Positions 8,540 to 16,262 of a stretch of DNA of 64,000 bases are shown piece after piece. The stretch comes from Saccharopolyspora elongata. GTDB taxonomy: Bacteria > Actinomycetota > Actinomycetes > Mycobacteriales > Pseudonocardiaceae. The notes under the pieces are model-generated. The model saw only the letters and a list, made by a program, of their open reading frames with translations, was not told the DNA's origin and did no database searches. The position numbers were made by a program, and so were the translations under genes. Location of the stretch: NCBI RefSeq assembly GCF_004348985.1, contig NZ_SMKW01000001.1, positions 186,001 through 250,000 on the forward strand. Direction: 5' to 3'. Within the stretch, counting starts at the first letter, position 1; each line of letters starts with the position of its first letter.

Positions 8540-8947
8540 TCACTGCTCCACCATGTGGATGAAGTCCCGCTCGTGCCGTTCCGCGCTGCGGGTGCACAGG
8601 TACCCGATCAGCAGCAGGAACGGGTAGACCAGCACGCCGAGCAGCAGCCACGGCAGCCGGAAGCCGAGCACCTCGAAGTCGCCGATCGACGGCACCGCCC
8701 AGAACAGCACCGGCAGCCCGAGCAGCACGACTGCGACCACGCCGGTCAGCACCAGCGCGCTGCGCAGCTGCACCTTCACCAGGTGCCGGACCAGCACCTC
8801 GCCGACGCTGGTCTGCTCCTCCAGTTCCATGATGGTGCGCGCGACCTGCCGGGTCCGGCGGTCGGCGAGCACGACGCGCTTGCGGCGCGGGCGGGGCGTC
8901 GAATCGCCCAGCCGCGCGCGGATGTCGAAGCCGTGGTCCGGGCTCAT
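8540..8947 (-). CDS. Small two-helix membrane protein, symporter partner
   Basis: A 135-residue protein with a basic N-terminal half (PRPRRKRVVLADRR) and two membrane segments, around LVLTGVVAVVLLGLPVLFW and LPWLLLGVLVYPFLLLIGYL, then a charged C-terminus ending HMVEQ. It has the size, topology and position (just before an ActP-like symporter) of DUF485 partners, though its sequence is distant from the one at 5747-6442. It begins 17 nt after the LytTR regulator stop, so regulator, partner and symporter look like one operon. Confidence 0.75.
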   Translation of the reverse strand: MSPDHGFDIRARLGDSTPRPRRKRVVLADRRTRQVARTIMELEEQTSVGEVLVRHLVKVQLRSALVLTGVVAVVLLGLPVLFWAVPSIGDFEVLGFRLPWLLLGVLVYPFLLLIGYLCTRSAERHERDFIHMVEQ

Positions 8948-8963
8948 CCCGCCGAACCGCGGT

Positions 8964-9794
8964 TCATTGCTGGCTCCAGCCCTGCCGCGGCGCCCGGACC
9001 AGCCGGTCCTTCAGCTCGCGGGTGTGCCGCCTGCTGACCGGCAGCTCCTTCGACGGCCCGCCGCCGAGCACCACCGAGTACCCGGACGACGACATGCGCA
9101 GCTCGGTGACCAGCGGCAGCGACACCAGGAACGACCGGTGGATGCGCAGGAAACCGGCCTCCGCCCAGCGTTCTTCCAGCTGCGCCAACGGGATCCGCAC
9201 CAGGTGCGAGTCCTCGGCGGTGTGCAGCCGGGCGTAGTCGCCCTGCGCCTCGACCCAGCGCACGTCCTTGCGCGGGATCATCCGGGTGGTGCCGGCGAGT
9301 TCGACCGGGATGACCTCGTCGTCGTCGGCCGCCGGCGCCTCCAGCGCGCGGGATCCCTTGGCCGCCTGGGCCTTGTTCTTCTCGATGGTGCGCAGCGCGC
9401 GATCGACGCGCTCGGCGTTGGCCGGCTTCATGATGTAGTCCAGCGCGCCGACCTCGAACGCCTCCAGCGCGTTCTCCTCGTGCCCGGTGATGAACACCAG
9501 GGCAGGCGGATTGCGGAAGGCGGTGAGCACCCTGGCCAGCTCCATCCCGCTGAGCCCGGGCATCGACACGTCCGCGAAGACAGCGTCCACAATGGACTCC
9601 TCGCCGTCCCGCCTGCCGACCAGCTCGGGATCGTCACTGCGCAGCAGCCGCAGCGCTTCGGCGGCGTCGAACGCCGTCAACACCCGTCCGACCCGCGCGT
9701 TGTTGCCGAGCAGGTACTTCATCTCGTCCAGCCCGGCCATCTCATCGTCGACGGCCAGAACGACAAGACCCGCTGGATTCTCTCGTGTACTCAC
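8964..9794 (-). CDS. LytTR-family response regulator
   Basis: A 276-residue response regulator. Residues about 10-130 form the receiver, with the acidic pair Asp16-Asp17, the phospho-acceptor Asp75 in FADVSMPG, Thr in FITGHEEN and Lys in DYIMKPANAE. A short linker leads to a C-terminal LytTR DNA-binding domain (about 168-270) with IPRKDVRWVEAQGDYARLHT and RIHRSFLVSL. The GTG start at 9794 is chosen because the receiver homology begins immediately after; longer starts would add a tail not seen in the family. The likely partner is the LytS-type kinase at 11146-12390, and the likely targets are the adjacent symporters, by analogy with BtsSR and YpdAB controlling carboxylate transporters. Confidence 0.9.
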   Translation of the reverse strand: MSTRENPAGLVVLAVDDEMAGLDEMKYLLGNNARVGRVLTAFDAAEALRLLRSDDPELVGRRDGEESIVDAVFADVSMPGLSGMELARVLTAFRNPPALVFITGHEENALEAFEVGALDYIMKPANAERVDRALRTIEKNKAQAAKGSRALEAPAADDDEVIPVELAGTTRMIPRKDVRWVEAQGDYARLHTAEDSHLVRIPLAQLEERWAEAGFLRIHRSFLVSLPLVTELRMSSSGYSVVLGGGPSKELPVSRRHTRELKDRLVRAPRQGWSQQ

Positions 9795-10226
9795 TGCAAC
9801 GCCATATCCTGCCGCGCCCACGGCGCCTGTCCATGATCGAGTGTCGGCCCCCACCCGCTGACGCAGCCTCGTGCCACCCGAGAGCCGACGAGTGAGGTCA
9901 GTCACGCCTGCCAACCAAACTAGTTGCTAACGGAGCGCGCTGGACACCGGGGGTGCGCAGCGCGGAATCTGGCTCAGCGGCAATGTTTTTAGCCTGATCA
10001 GCCTATTGCATGAGGCCGAACGAGTGAGCCACTCGGCAACAAGATCTACGCAGTGCGACCGGACCGATTACCCTGTGTTCACAAGGGATTCGGCGGTCCC
10101 AGCAACGGTTCCGCCTGGGCCCGTGAGTGATTTGGGGCGCTATGACACCCCAAAACGCTCACGAGCACTGTTCTGGCTTCAAATTTCGGAAAGCTCGATC
10201 GGGACGTTCGGAAACGGTCCGGATCC
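9795..10226. other. 432-nt gap upstream of the LytTR gene
   Basis: No gene is supported. It holds the LytTR-gene promoter, an AT-richer stretch near 9910-10080 without a convincing reading frame, and the CTATGAC-loop hairpin at 10123-10162 close to the end of the peptidase gene. Confidence 0.5.
10123..10162. repeat. Long hairpin with CGCTATGACA loop, family C copy 1
   Basis: Stem GTGAGTGATTTGGGG pairs with CCCCAAAACGCTCAC (one wobble, one mismatch) around CGCTATGACA. It is about 65 nt past the stop of the S49 peptidase gene and may terminate it. The loop resembles the CTATGGC loops at 61246-61295 and 62648-62697. Confidence 0.7.
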
Positions 10227-11135
10227 TCAGAGCCCGAAGCGGTTCCACATCGCGCGGTGCTCCAGCGCCTCCACCGCGGCCAGCACGGTGTCCGCGCCGC
10301 CGCTGCCGCCGAGCCGGACCGAGGACGACATGCCGAGCCGGGCCAGCAGCGGCTTCCGCGGCTCCACCGTCAGCAGGTGCGCGTCCGGGAACTTGTCCTT
10401 CACGATGCCCCGCAGGGTGCCCAAGCCGTCGACCAGCCCGAGCTCCTCGGCCTTCACGCCGGTCCAGATCTCGCCGGAGAACAGGTCGTCGTCGGCGCCG
10501 TCGAGCTTCTCGCCGCGGCGCTTGCGCACCCAGGCGCGGAACTGCTCGTGCAGCTCGTCCTGCAGGCCGCGCAGCCACTGCACGTCCTCGTCCTTCTCCG
10601 GGCTGAACGGGTCGAGCCGCACCTTGTGCGTTCCCGCGGTGTGCACCCGGCGCTCCACGCCGAGCTTCTCCAGCAGGCCGGTGAGCCCGAAGCCCGAGCT
10701 GACCACGCCGACCGAACCGACCAGCGACGTCGAATGCGCGTAGATCTCGTCGGCCGCGCAGGCCAGCCAGTAGCCGCCCGAGGCCGCGACGTCCTCGCAG
10801 AACGCCAGCACCGGCACCTGCTTCTCCTCGGCCAGGCCCCGGATCCGGTCCGCCACCAGCGCCGACTGGGTCGGCGATCCGCCCGGCGAGTTGATCGACA
10901 GCACCACGGCGCTGAGCCGGTCGTGCCCGAACGCGCGCGTCAGCGCGGATTCCACGTTCTGCAGCGAGATCGTCGGCCGGCTCATCGGCGATGCCGTCGG
11001 CGTGATGACGCCGTGCAGCTTCACCACGGCGACCACCGGGCCGCGCTCGGCGCGCTCGGCGAGCTTGCCCGGCAGCTTCGCGGACAGCTTCCCGGTCAAC
11101 ATGTCGGTGAACTTCTGCGGCGCCTTCTCGTTCAT
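10227..11135 (-). CDS. S49 family peptidase (SppA/SohB type)
   Basis: A 302-residue single-domain serine protease of the SppA class, which clears cleaved signal peptides and damaged membrane proteins. The nucleophile Ser119 lies in EDVAASGGYW and the general base Lys171 in AGTHKVRLDPF, with INSPGG at 81-86 shaping the active site. No signal peptide or convincing membrane helix is present, so the enzyme is probably soluble or peripheral. The N-terminus carries Lys-rich near-repeats (LTGKLSAKLPGKLAER). The gene starts 10 nt after the sensor-kinase gene and may be read with it. Confidence 0.88.
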   Translation of the reverse strand: MNEKAPQKFTDMLTGKLSAKLPGKLAERAERGPVVAVVKLHGVITPTASPMSRPTISLQNVESALTRAFGHDRLSAVVLSINSPGGSPTQSALVADRIRGLAEEKQVPVLAFCEDVAASGGYWLACAADEIYAHSTSLVGSVGVVSSGFGLTGLLEKLGVERRVHTAGTHKVRLDPFSPEKDEDVQWLRGLQDELHEQFRAWVRKRRGEKLDGADDDLFSGEIWTGVKAEELGLVDGLGTLRGIVKDKFPDAHLLTVEPRKPLLARLGMSSSVRLGGSGGADTVLAAVEALEHRAMWNRFGL

Positions 11136-11145
11136 ACCTTCGACG

Positions 11146-12390
11146 TTACCGGCTGAGCTGCGGCCCGGCCGCCAACCCGACGCTCGGCTCGTCGATCGAC
11201 TGCGGCGGCACCGGCCGCACGCCCGGCGCGAACTTCGGCACCCGCATGATGACCTTCATGCCCGCGCCCTTCTCGGTCTCCACGACCAGCCCGTAGTCGT
11301 TGCCGAAGGTGGCCCGCATCCGGTTGTTGATGTTGCCCAGTCCGACGTGCGCGCCGGTCAGGTGCGCGTTGGCCAGCTCCGCGTCGAGCAGCTCCGGATC
11401 CATCCCGATGCCGTCGTCGTCCACGCTGATCAGCGCCTCGGTGCCGTTGTCCTCGGCGATCACCGACACCGTGCCGCCGCCGGGCTTGGTCGCCAGGCCG
11501 TGCCGGACGGCGTTCTCCACCAGCGGTTGCAGCGCCAGGAATGGCACCACCACCGGCAGCACCTCCGGCGCGATCTTGAGCTTGATGTTCAGCCGGTCCG
11601 GGCCGAAGCGGGCGCTCTCCAGCGTGAGGTAGCGGTCGATGTTGCGGATCTCGTCGGCCAGCGTGGTGTAAAGCCCGCTGGTGCGGAACGAGTAGCGGGT
11701 GAAGTCGGCGAACTCCTGCAGCAGGTCGCGCGCGTGCTCCGGGTCGGTGCGGATCAGCGAGCCGATGGTGTTCAGCGCGTTGTAGATGAAGTGCGGCGAG
11801 ATCTGCGCCCGCAGCGCCCGCACCTCGGCCTTGGCCAGCCGCTCCTTGGACTCCTGCAGCTCGGCCAGTTCCAGCTGGGTCGACACGTGGTTGGCGACCT
11901 CGGCGGCCGCGCGCAGCAGCCGCTTGCGGTCACCGCCGGCGATGACGGTCAGCGCGCCGCGGTTCTCGCCCTCGACCTCCAGCGGCACCACCACGGCGTG
12001 CCGCATCGGGCAGGGCCGGTGGTCGCAGGTCACGTCGCCGTGGTCGAGGAACTCGCGCTTGCCGGTGCGCAGGACCTGCTCGATCTTGGTCCGCAGGTCG
12101 GCGTAGTGGTAGTTCGCCTCGCCGTCCCAGCTCAGCAGCGTGCCGTCGGCGTCGACGATGCCGACGGCGACGCACGCCAGCAGCTCGCGCAGGTGCGGCG
12201 CGGTCTTGTCGGCGGATTCCTGGGTGAGCCCGGCCCGCAGGTGCGGGGCCGCACTGGTCACCCGGTGCAGCGCCGCCAGCGTGGCGTCCTCCACCGACGT
12301 GCTCACCCGGCGCGCCCGGCACAGCAGTACGAACATGCCGAGCACGGCGAGTGCGGCGAGCGTGGTCAGGACCGTCCGCTCAGTCAACAT
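11146..12390 (-). CDS. LytS-type sensor histidine kinase
   Basis: About 414 residues: one N-terminal membrane helix (about 6-25), a GAF-like sensory region with a Cys pair in HGDVTCDHRPCPMRH, then the His_kinase domain with the phospho-acceptor near residue 200 in AQISPHFIYNALNTI. It ends in an ATPase with VENAVRHGLATK, DDDGIGMD and VGLGNINNRM. It would phosphorylate a LytTR regulator, most simply the one at 8964-9794. The start is uncertain: the ATG at 12390 is chosen because the membrane segment begins right after it, but GTG codons at 12399 and 12414 are possible and none has a strong ribosome-binding site. The CxxC-like pair might sense a metal or redox state; that is inference. Confidence 0.85.
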   Translation of the reverse strand: MLTERTVLTTLAALAVLGMFVLLCRARRVSTSVEDATLAALHRVTSAAPHLRAGLTQESADKTAPHLRELLACVAVGIVDADGTLLSWDGEANYHYADLRTKIEQVLRTGKREFLDHGDVTCDHRPCPMRHAVVVPLEVEGENRGALTVIAGGDRKRLLRAAAEVANHVSTQLELAELQESKERLAKAEVRALRAQISPHFIYNALNTIGSLIRTDPEHARDLLQEFADFTRYSFRTSGLYTTLADEIRNIDRYLTLESARFGPDRLNIKLKIAPEVLPVVVPFLALQPLVENAVRHGLATKPGGGTVSVIAEDNGTEALISVDDDGIGMDPELLDAELANAHLTGAHVGLGNINNRMRATFGNDYGLVVETEKGAGMKVIMRVPKFAPGVRPVPPQSIDEPSVGLAAGPQLSR

Positions 12391-12527
12391 CTCGGGCACA
12401 ACATCAATCTTCACGTCCGCCACGCTTGGAATCAAGGCGGCTACGCTCAGTGCACCGTTTCCATCGGTAAGCGGTACCTTACTATTCCGTTCAGCGGGAA
12501 CGGTGCGTCCAACCAGCGGCAACGGCC

Positions 12528-12566
12528 TGTGCACAACCGGCCGATCTGTCCACAGGCTGTGGACAA
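12528..12566. promoter_or_regulatory. Cluster of DnaA-box-like 9-mers, cluster 1
   Basis: TGTGCACAA (12528-12536), CTGTCCACA (12546-12554) and TGTGGACAA (12558-12566) lie within 39 nt, directly after the Fpg/Nei stop codon. TTGTCCACA, the complement of the last, is the actinobacterial DnaA-box consensus. A similar arrangement recurs at 30078-30190. Confidence 0.45.
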
Positions 12567-13418
12567 CTACTTCAGCAGACGGGACAACCGGCGATCCGCG
12601 AGCGGCTTGCCGCCGGTCTGGCAGGTCGGGCAGTACTGCATCGACCGGTCCGCGAAGGACACCTCCCGGACCGCGTCACCGCACACCGGGCACGGCAATC
12701 CAGTGCGCGCGTGCACCCGCATCCCCGACCGCTTCTCCGCCTTCAGCCGCGCCGCGTCCTGCTTCAGCGAACGCGCCACGGCGTCCCGCAAGATCTCCTG
12801 CATGCTGCAGTGCAGCCGCTCGACCGCGGCGGCGTCGAGCTTGCCCGCCGTCGCGAACGGCGACAGCTTCGCGGCGTGCAAGATCTCGTCGGAGTAGGCG
12901 TTGCCGATCCCGGCCAGCGCGGACTGGTCGGTGAGCAGCGTCTTGATCCGCTCGGTGCGCCCCGCCAAGACCTCGGTCAGCCCGGCCAGGTCCAGGCCCA
13001 GCGCATCGGGACCCAGCTTCGCGATCCCCGGCACCTCCGCCGGCGACGCGACGACCCACGCCGCCAGCTTCTTCTGGGTGCCGGCCTCGGTCAGGTCGAA
13101 ACCCGGGCCGCCCAGGTGCACCCGCAGCGCGATCGGCCCCCTGCCGGGTTTCGGCGGCGCCGGGGACAGGTTGTCCGACCAGCGCAGCCAGCCGGCCCGC
13201 GCCAGGTGGCAGACCAGGTGCAGCCCGCCGCAGTCGAGATCCAGGTACTTGCCGTGCCGCACCGCATCGGTGACGGCACGACCGTGCAGCTCGGTCCACG
13301 GCGGGCTCGCCGTCTTCAGCACGCTCATCGACGCGACGTCGACGCGCTCGACGGTCCGGCCCACGGCGTTGTCGCGGAGGTGCTGGGCCAACGCCTCCAC
13401 CTCGGGAAGTTCCGGCAC
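12567..13418 (-). CDS. Fpg/Nei family DNA glycosylase
   Basis: A 283-residue bifunctional base-excision repair enzyme. The N-terminus is the catalytic MPELPEVEAL (Pro2 nucleophile and Glu3 after Met removal). A helix-two-turn-helix region includes GIGNAYSDEILHAAKLSPF, and the C-terminal zinc finger has the four cysteines CPVCG and CPTCQ. It excises oxidised bases and cuts the abasic site. Actinomycetes carry several Fpg and Nei paralogues; this one has the finger followed by a Lys/Arg-rich end (GGKPLADRRLSRLLK) and could be either subtype. Confidence 0.9.
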   Translation of the reverse strand: MPELPEVEALAQHLRDNAVGRTVERVDVASMSVLKTASPPWTELHGRAVTDAVRHGKYLDLDCGGLHLVCHLARAGWLRWSDNLSPAPPKPGRGPIALRVHLGGPGFDLTEAGTQKKLAAWVVASPAEVPGIAKLGPDALGLDLAGLTEVLAGRTERIKTLLTDQSALAGIGNAYSDEILHAAKLSPFATAGKLDAAAVERLHCSMQEILRDAVARSLKQDAARLKAEKRSGMRVHARTGLPCPVCGDAVREVSFADRSMQYCPTCQTGGKPLADRRLSRLLK

Positions 13419-13560
13419 CGGTCCAGTGTGCAGACAGAACCCGCGAAAAGCAGTTCGTTCGAGAACTCATCTTGCGCGGCGGTGCCGGTTGCGCCGCTTC
13501 GAGAACAACAACCGAGCTAGCACGGTCACGACATCCCGAGAAGCTTCCAAGGACGCGGGA

Positions 13561-13998
13561 CTACTCGACGGGCTGCAGGCTGCCGTTCATGTCCGGCTCG
13601 GCGTACAGCTCGATGTGCCGGGACACCGACGAAACCTCCTGGCGCACGTCGAAGAAGCCGCGCACCACGCCCACCCAGGTCTCCGGCGGGTTCTCGTCGT
13701 GGTCACCCGGGGTGGCGGCGGTGACCGTCCACGGGCGCCGCAGCACCCAGCGGACCGGGAAGAACAGCACGGCCGCGATCAGCAGCAGGATCAACCAGCT
13801 CGGTACGTACACCTCGGCTGGCGTCCACACCACGAACATCACGACCAGGAACAGGAACACCGCGCCCATCAGGATCGCCGGTGCCGAGCCCCCGTTCACG
13901 TCGTGCTCGAACTCGTCCGCCGCGATCGGGTTGGACCACTCCAGGTTCGCCTTGATGGTCCACTCACGGCCGTCGGAACCCCGCACCACCCGGTTCAT
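13561..13998 (-). CDS. Small membrane protein, conserved in Pseudonocardiaceae
   Basis: A 145-residue protein beginning MNRVVRGSDGREWTIKANLE, with two closely spaced membrane helices (ILMGAVFLFLVVMFVVW and SWLILLLIAAVLFFPVRWVL) and a cytosolic C-terminal part containing ETWVGVVRGFF and YAEPD. GGGGAGG lies 6 nt before this ATG, so it is preferred over the upstream ATG that adds six residues. It resembles an actinobacterial family that I recall being labelled DUF983, but I am not certain of that label. Function unknown. Confidence 0.65.
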   Translation of the reverse strand: MNRVVRGSDGREWTIKANLEWSNPIAADEFEHDVNGGSAPAILMGAVFLFLVVMFVVWTPAEVYVPSWLILLLIAAVLFFPVRWVLRRPWTVTAATPGDHDENPPETWVGVVRGFFDVRQEVSSVSRHIELYAEPDMNGSLQPVE

Positions 13999-14182
13999 CG
14001 TCGCCTCCCCGCCCACCCGGGCTGGTCGCTTCGGAACATCGTCTCGCCACTCGAATCCCGTCGGTCACCGAGCGTGAAGCAACGGTACCGCGTACGTCAT
14101 GGGCCCGACGGGTGATAGTCGTCCCCGAACCAGGCCCATTGTCGATCATGAGCGGCGCCCGGCCAACCCCGAACGCGACCGA

Positions 14183-14788
14183 TCAACCGCGGCGCGAACA
14201 CCCCGCAGCCCGGCGGCCGGACACCTCGGCCGCCTCCTCGTAGGCCTCCCGCAACCCGCGCCGCGCCCGGTGCGCCAGCACCGCCGTCGCATTCGGCGTC
14301 AAACCCAGCTGATCGGCCAGGCTGGCGGGCCGATGCCCTTCCACCTCGGTCCGCCACAGGACCTCGCGCCAGCGCGCCGGCAACCGGTGGAACGCGCGGG
14401 CCAGCAACTCGCCCTCGGCTTGCACGAACTGGTGATCGCGCTGCCGCGGCGCGTGCTCGCCCAGCTCGTCGGCGTTCATCGGCTCGTCCCGGCGAGCGGC
14501 CGCCCACTCCCCCAGCACCCGGCGCACCACCGTGAACAGGTAGGTGCGGATCGCATCCCGCGGCCCGCAGCCGCCCCGAACCGCGCGCAATGTGCGCAAG
14601 AACACCTCGGCGACCACGTCGTCGACGTCGATCCCGGGCCGCGGCATGCTCAACGCGAACCGCCGCACCGCAGGCGCATAACGCCGGTACAGATCGCCGT
14701 AAGCGAGATCATCGCCCGCCCGCAACCGTGCCAGCAACACCCGGTCATCCGGCTGCAGACCCCCGGCGACATCCTCACCCATCCCCAT
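14183..14788 (-). CDS. ECF-like sigma-70 family RNA polymerase sigma factor
   Basis: A 201-residue sigma factor. Region 2 includes LARLRAGDDLAYGDLYRRYAP and VDDVVAEVFLRTLRAV (promoter -10 contacts); region 4 includes FHRLPARWREVLWRTEVEG and the helix-turn-helix LADQLGLTPNATAVLAHRAR. The ATG at 14788 is preceded by GGGGGGAG, whereas longer starts lack a site. No anti-sigma gene is adjacent: the downstream neighbour on this strand is the small membrane protein at 13561-13998, which starts 185 nt past the stop and could conceivably be a partner, but it lacks a zinc-binding anti-sigma signature. The regulon is unknown. Confidence 0.85.
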   Translation of the reverse strand: MGMGEDVAGGLQPDDRVLLARLRAGDDLAYGDLYRRYAPAVRRFALSMPRPGIDVDDVVAEVFLRTLRAVRGGCGPRDAIRTYLFTVVRRVLGEWAAARRDEPMNADELGEHAPRQRDHQFVQAEGELLARAFHRLPARWREVLWRTEVEGHRPASLADQLGLTPNATAVLAHRARRGLREAYEEAAEVSGRRAAGCSRRG

Positions 14789-14895
14789 GAACTCCCCCCA
14801 ACGACCAGCCGCGGCGAATACCGCGCGACCAGCGCAATCGCTACCGTGGACCCCCAAGGCCACGGCTGTCACCAGGCACCGCACGGGAGGTCGGA

Positions 14896-15306
14896 GTGGA
14901 TCTCGACGAAGCCCGCGAAGTGATCGGCAACCAGCACCGCGCCGTGCTCAGCACGCTCCGCGCCGACGGCACACCCCAGATGACACCGGTGCTGACCACC
15001 ACGGACAGCGCCGGACACGTCACCGTCAGCACTGTCGCTGGCGCCGCCAAAGTGCGCAACCTGCGCCGCGACCCGCGCGCCTGGCTGTGCGTCCTGCCCG
15101 ACCAGTTCTTCGGCCGCTGGATCCAGGTCGAAGGCACCGTCGAGATCGTCGAGCTCCCGGCCGCCCTCCCCCTCCTGGAGGAGTACTACCGCAGCATCTC
15201 CGGCGAACACCAGGACTGGGCCGCCTACCGCCAGGCCATGCAGGAGGAACACCGCGTCCTCCTGCGCATCACCCCGACCCGCGCGACCAGCTCTCCGAGC
15301 CGTTGA
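14896..15306 (+). CDS. PPOX-class flavin/F420-binding oxidoreductase
   Basis: A 136-residue split-barrel protein. The N-terminal AVLSTLRADGTPQMTPVL and VSTVAGAAKVRNLRRDPRA are typical of the PPOX class that binds F420 or FMN, as is the FFGRWIQVEGTVEIV strand. Such enzymes reduce small unsaturated substrates with F420H2. The GTG start is supported by GGGAGG six nucleotides upstream. It is divergent from the sigma factor gene across about 105 nt and is followed by the tRNA-Gly gene. Confidence 0.85.
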   Translation: MDLDEAREVIGNQHRAVLSTLRADGTPQMTPVLTTTDSAGHVTVSTVAGAAKVRNLRRDPRAWLCVLPDQFFGRWIQVEGTVEIVELPAALPLLEEYYRSISGEHQDWAAYRQAMQEEHRVLLRITPTRATSSPSR

Positions 15307-15340
15307 GGGACCCCCGATGAACGGGCTTGAAACGATGGGC

Positions 15341-15346
15341 TAAGGT
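15341..15346 (+). promoter_or_regulatory. -10 box TAAGGT upstream of tRNA-Gly
   Basis: TAAGGT lies 32 nt before the tRNA 5' end, the usual place for an actinomycete tRNA promoter. The -35 region (around TGAACG at 15318) is weak, so only the -10 is called. Confidence 0.45.
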
Positions 15347-15378
15347 AGTCTTCAACAGCCCAACAGGGCGCTGAATAC

Positions 15379-15451
15379 GCGGATGTAGCGCAGCTGGTAG
15401 CGCATCACCTTGCCAAGGTGAGGGTCGCGGGTTCGAGTCCCGTCATCCGCT
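15379..15451 (+). tRNA. tRNA-Gly (anticodon GCC)
   Basis: A 73-nt cloverleaf. The acceptor stem GCGGATG pairs with CATCCGC, the anticodon stem TCACC/GGTGA encloses TTGCCAA with anticodon GCC, and the T-arm has GCGGGTTCGAGTCCCGT. The CCA end is not encoded. The discriminator base is T. Confidence 0.97.
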
Positions 15452-15458
15452 CGGAGCT

Positions 15459-15495
15459 GGGAGCCGTGTGTCGACTTCGTTCGACCTCGGCTCCT
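15459..15495. terminator. Hairpin after tRNA-Gly
   Basis: GGAGCCG pairs with CGGCTCC, with an inner GTCGA/TCGAC stem and a TTCGT tip, starting 8 nt after the tRNA. It is well placed to end tRNA transcription. Confidence 0.6.
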
Positions 15496-15505
15496 CACCA
15501 TTTCA

Positions 15506-15528
15506 TTGGGGGGATCGAATCCCCCCAA
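15506..15528. terminator. Second hairpin, TTGGGGGGAT stem
   Basis: TTGGGGGGAT, CGA loop, ATCCCCCCAA: a perfect 10-bp stem just downstream of the first tRNA hairpin. It could also serve the dodecin gene that arrives from the other side. Confidence 0.55.
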
Positions 15529-15723
15529 ACCCCCCTACGGTGCGGTGATCGGGTTTCGCTTGCTCCTTGCGTGGGGTGGCGTTCCCGGCCTGGTCGGGGA
15601 CCAGCGTCTCTCGCCTTGCTTCGCTGCGGCCGCCTTCATCTCAACCTTCGCATCAGGGTCGCCTTGACATCTTGCGCCTTGGCATCGGGGGCCGCCGTCT
15701 TACTTTGCTTTGGTGGCTTCTTT

Positions 15724-15933
15724 TCAGGTTTCCAGGCGGAAGCCTATTTTCAGGGTTACCTGGTAGTGGGCCAGTTCGTTGTCCTCCACGTGGCCCCTCA
15801 CGTTCGTCACCTCGAACCAGTCCACGTTTCTCAGTGTTTGGGATGCTCTTTTCACCGCTTTCCTTATTGCGTCGTCCACTCCCTCTTTCGAGGAGCCCAC
15901 TACTTCGGTTACTCGGTACACGTGGTCCGTCAT
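15724..15933 (-). CDS. Dodecin flavin-binding protein
   Basis: A 69-residue dodecin, a small protein that assembles into dodecameric shells storing FMN, riboflavin or CoA. The fold signature is clear: YRVTEVVGSSKEGVDDAI, then a helix, then Trp39 in NVDWFEVTNVRGHVEDN (the residue that stacks on flavin), and the final strand HYQVTLKIGFRLE. The ATG at 15933 fits the family length exactly; the frame stays open further upstream but that part is Pro/Arg-rich and arises from repeats in the intergenic DNA. Confidence 0.92.
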   Translation of the reverse strand: MTDHVYRVTEVVGSSKEGVDDAIRKAVKRASQTLRNVDWFEVTNVRGHVEDNELAHYQVTLKIGFRLET

Positions 15934-16262
15934 GGGTCGATGGTTGGGCTCGGCGCTGTCGTTCGCAAGCCGATGTTGCCGTGGGTCGTCGGCCTTCGGC
16001 CGTGTTGGTGGTGACGTGCTGGTTCGTCGGCCTTCGGCCGTGGGGTGGGGGCTGTCGGCCTTCGGCCGTGGGGTGGGTTTCCCTGGCTTTCTCCCCTGGC
16101 TTTCTCCCCGGGCTTTCTCCTGGGGTTTGTCCTGGGGTTTGGTTGTTCGGGTTGGGTTTTCGGGTTTTTTTGTTTTGGCAAGCAGCTGAATGGACCTTTT
16201 TGATGGTGGGAGGTGGGGGTCATCATGGTTTCGTCGGTTTTGGTGGGAGGAAGGTCGTTGCG
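15934..16262. other. 329-nt divergent intergenic region, T/G-skewed and repeat-rich
   Basis: It lies between the dodecin gene (minus) and the hydroxy-acid dehydrogenase gene (plus). Besides the repeats at 15988-16120, the stretch from about 16120 to 16190 is unusually T- and G-rich on the plus strand. Promoters for both genes must lie here but no clean hexamers stand out. Confidence 0.5.
15988..16120. repeat. Three copies of GTCGGCCTTCGGCCGTG plus CTGGCTTTCTCCCC repeats
   Basis: GTCGGCCTTCGGCCGTG occurs at 15988-16004, 16026-16042 and 16054-16070; each contains a GGCCTTCGGCC hairpin. They are followed by tandem CTGGCTTTCTCCCC-like units (about 16080-16120). The block lies in the promoter region shared by the dodecin gene and the hydroxy-acid dehydrogenase gene. 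Confidence 0.75.
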
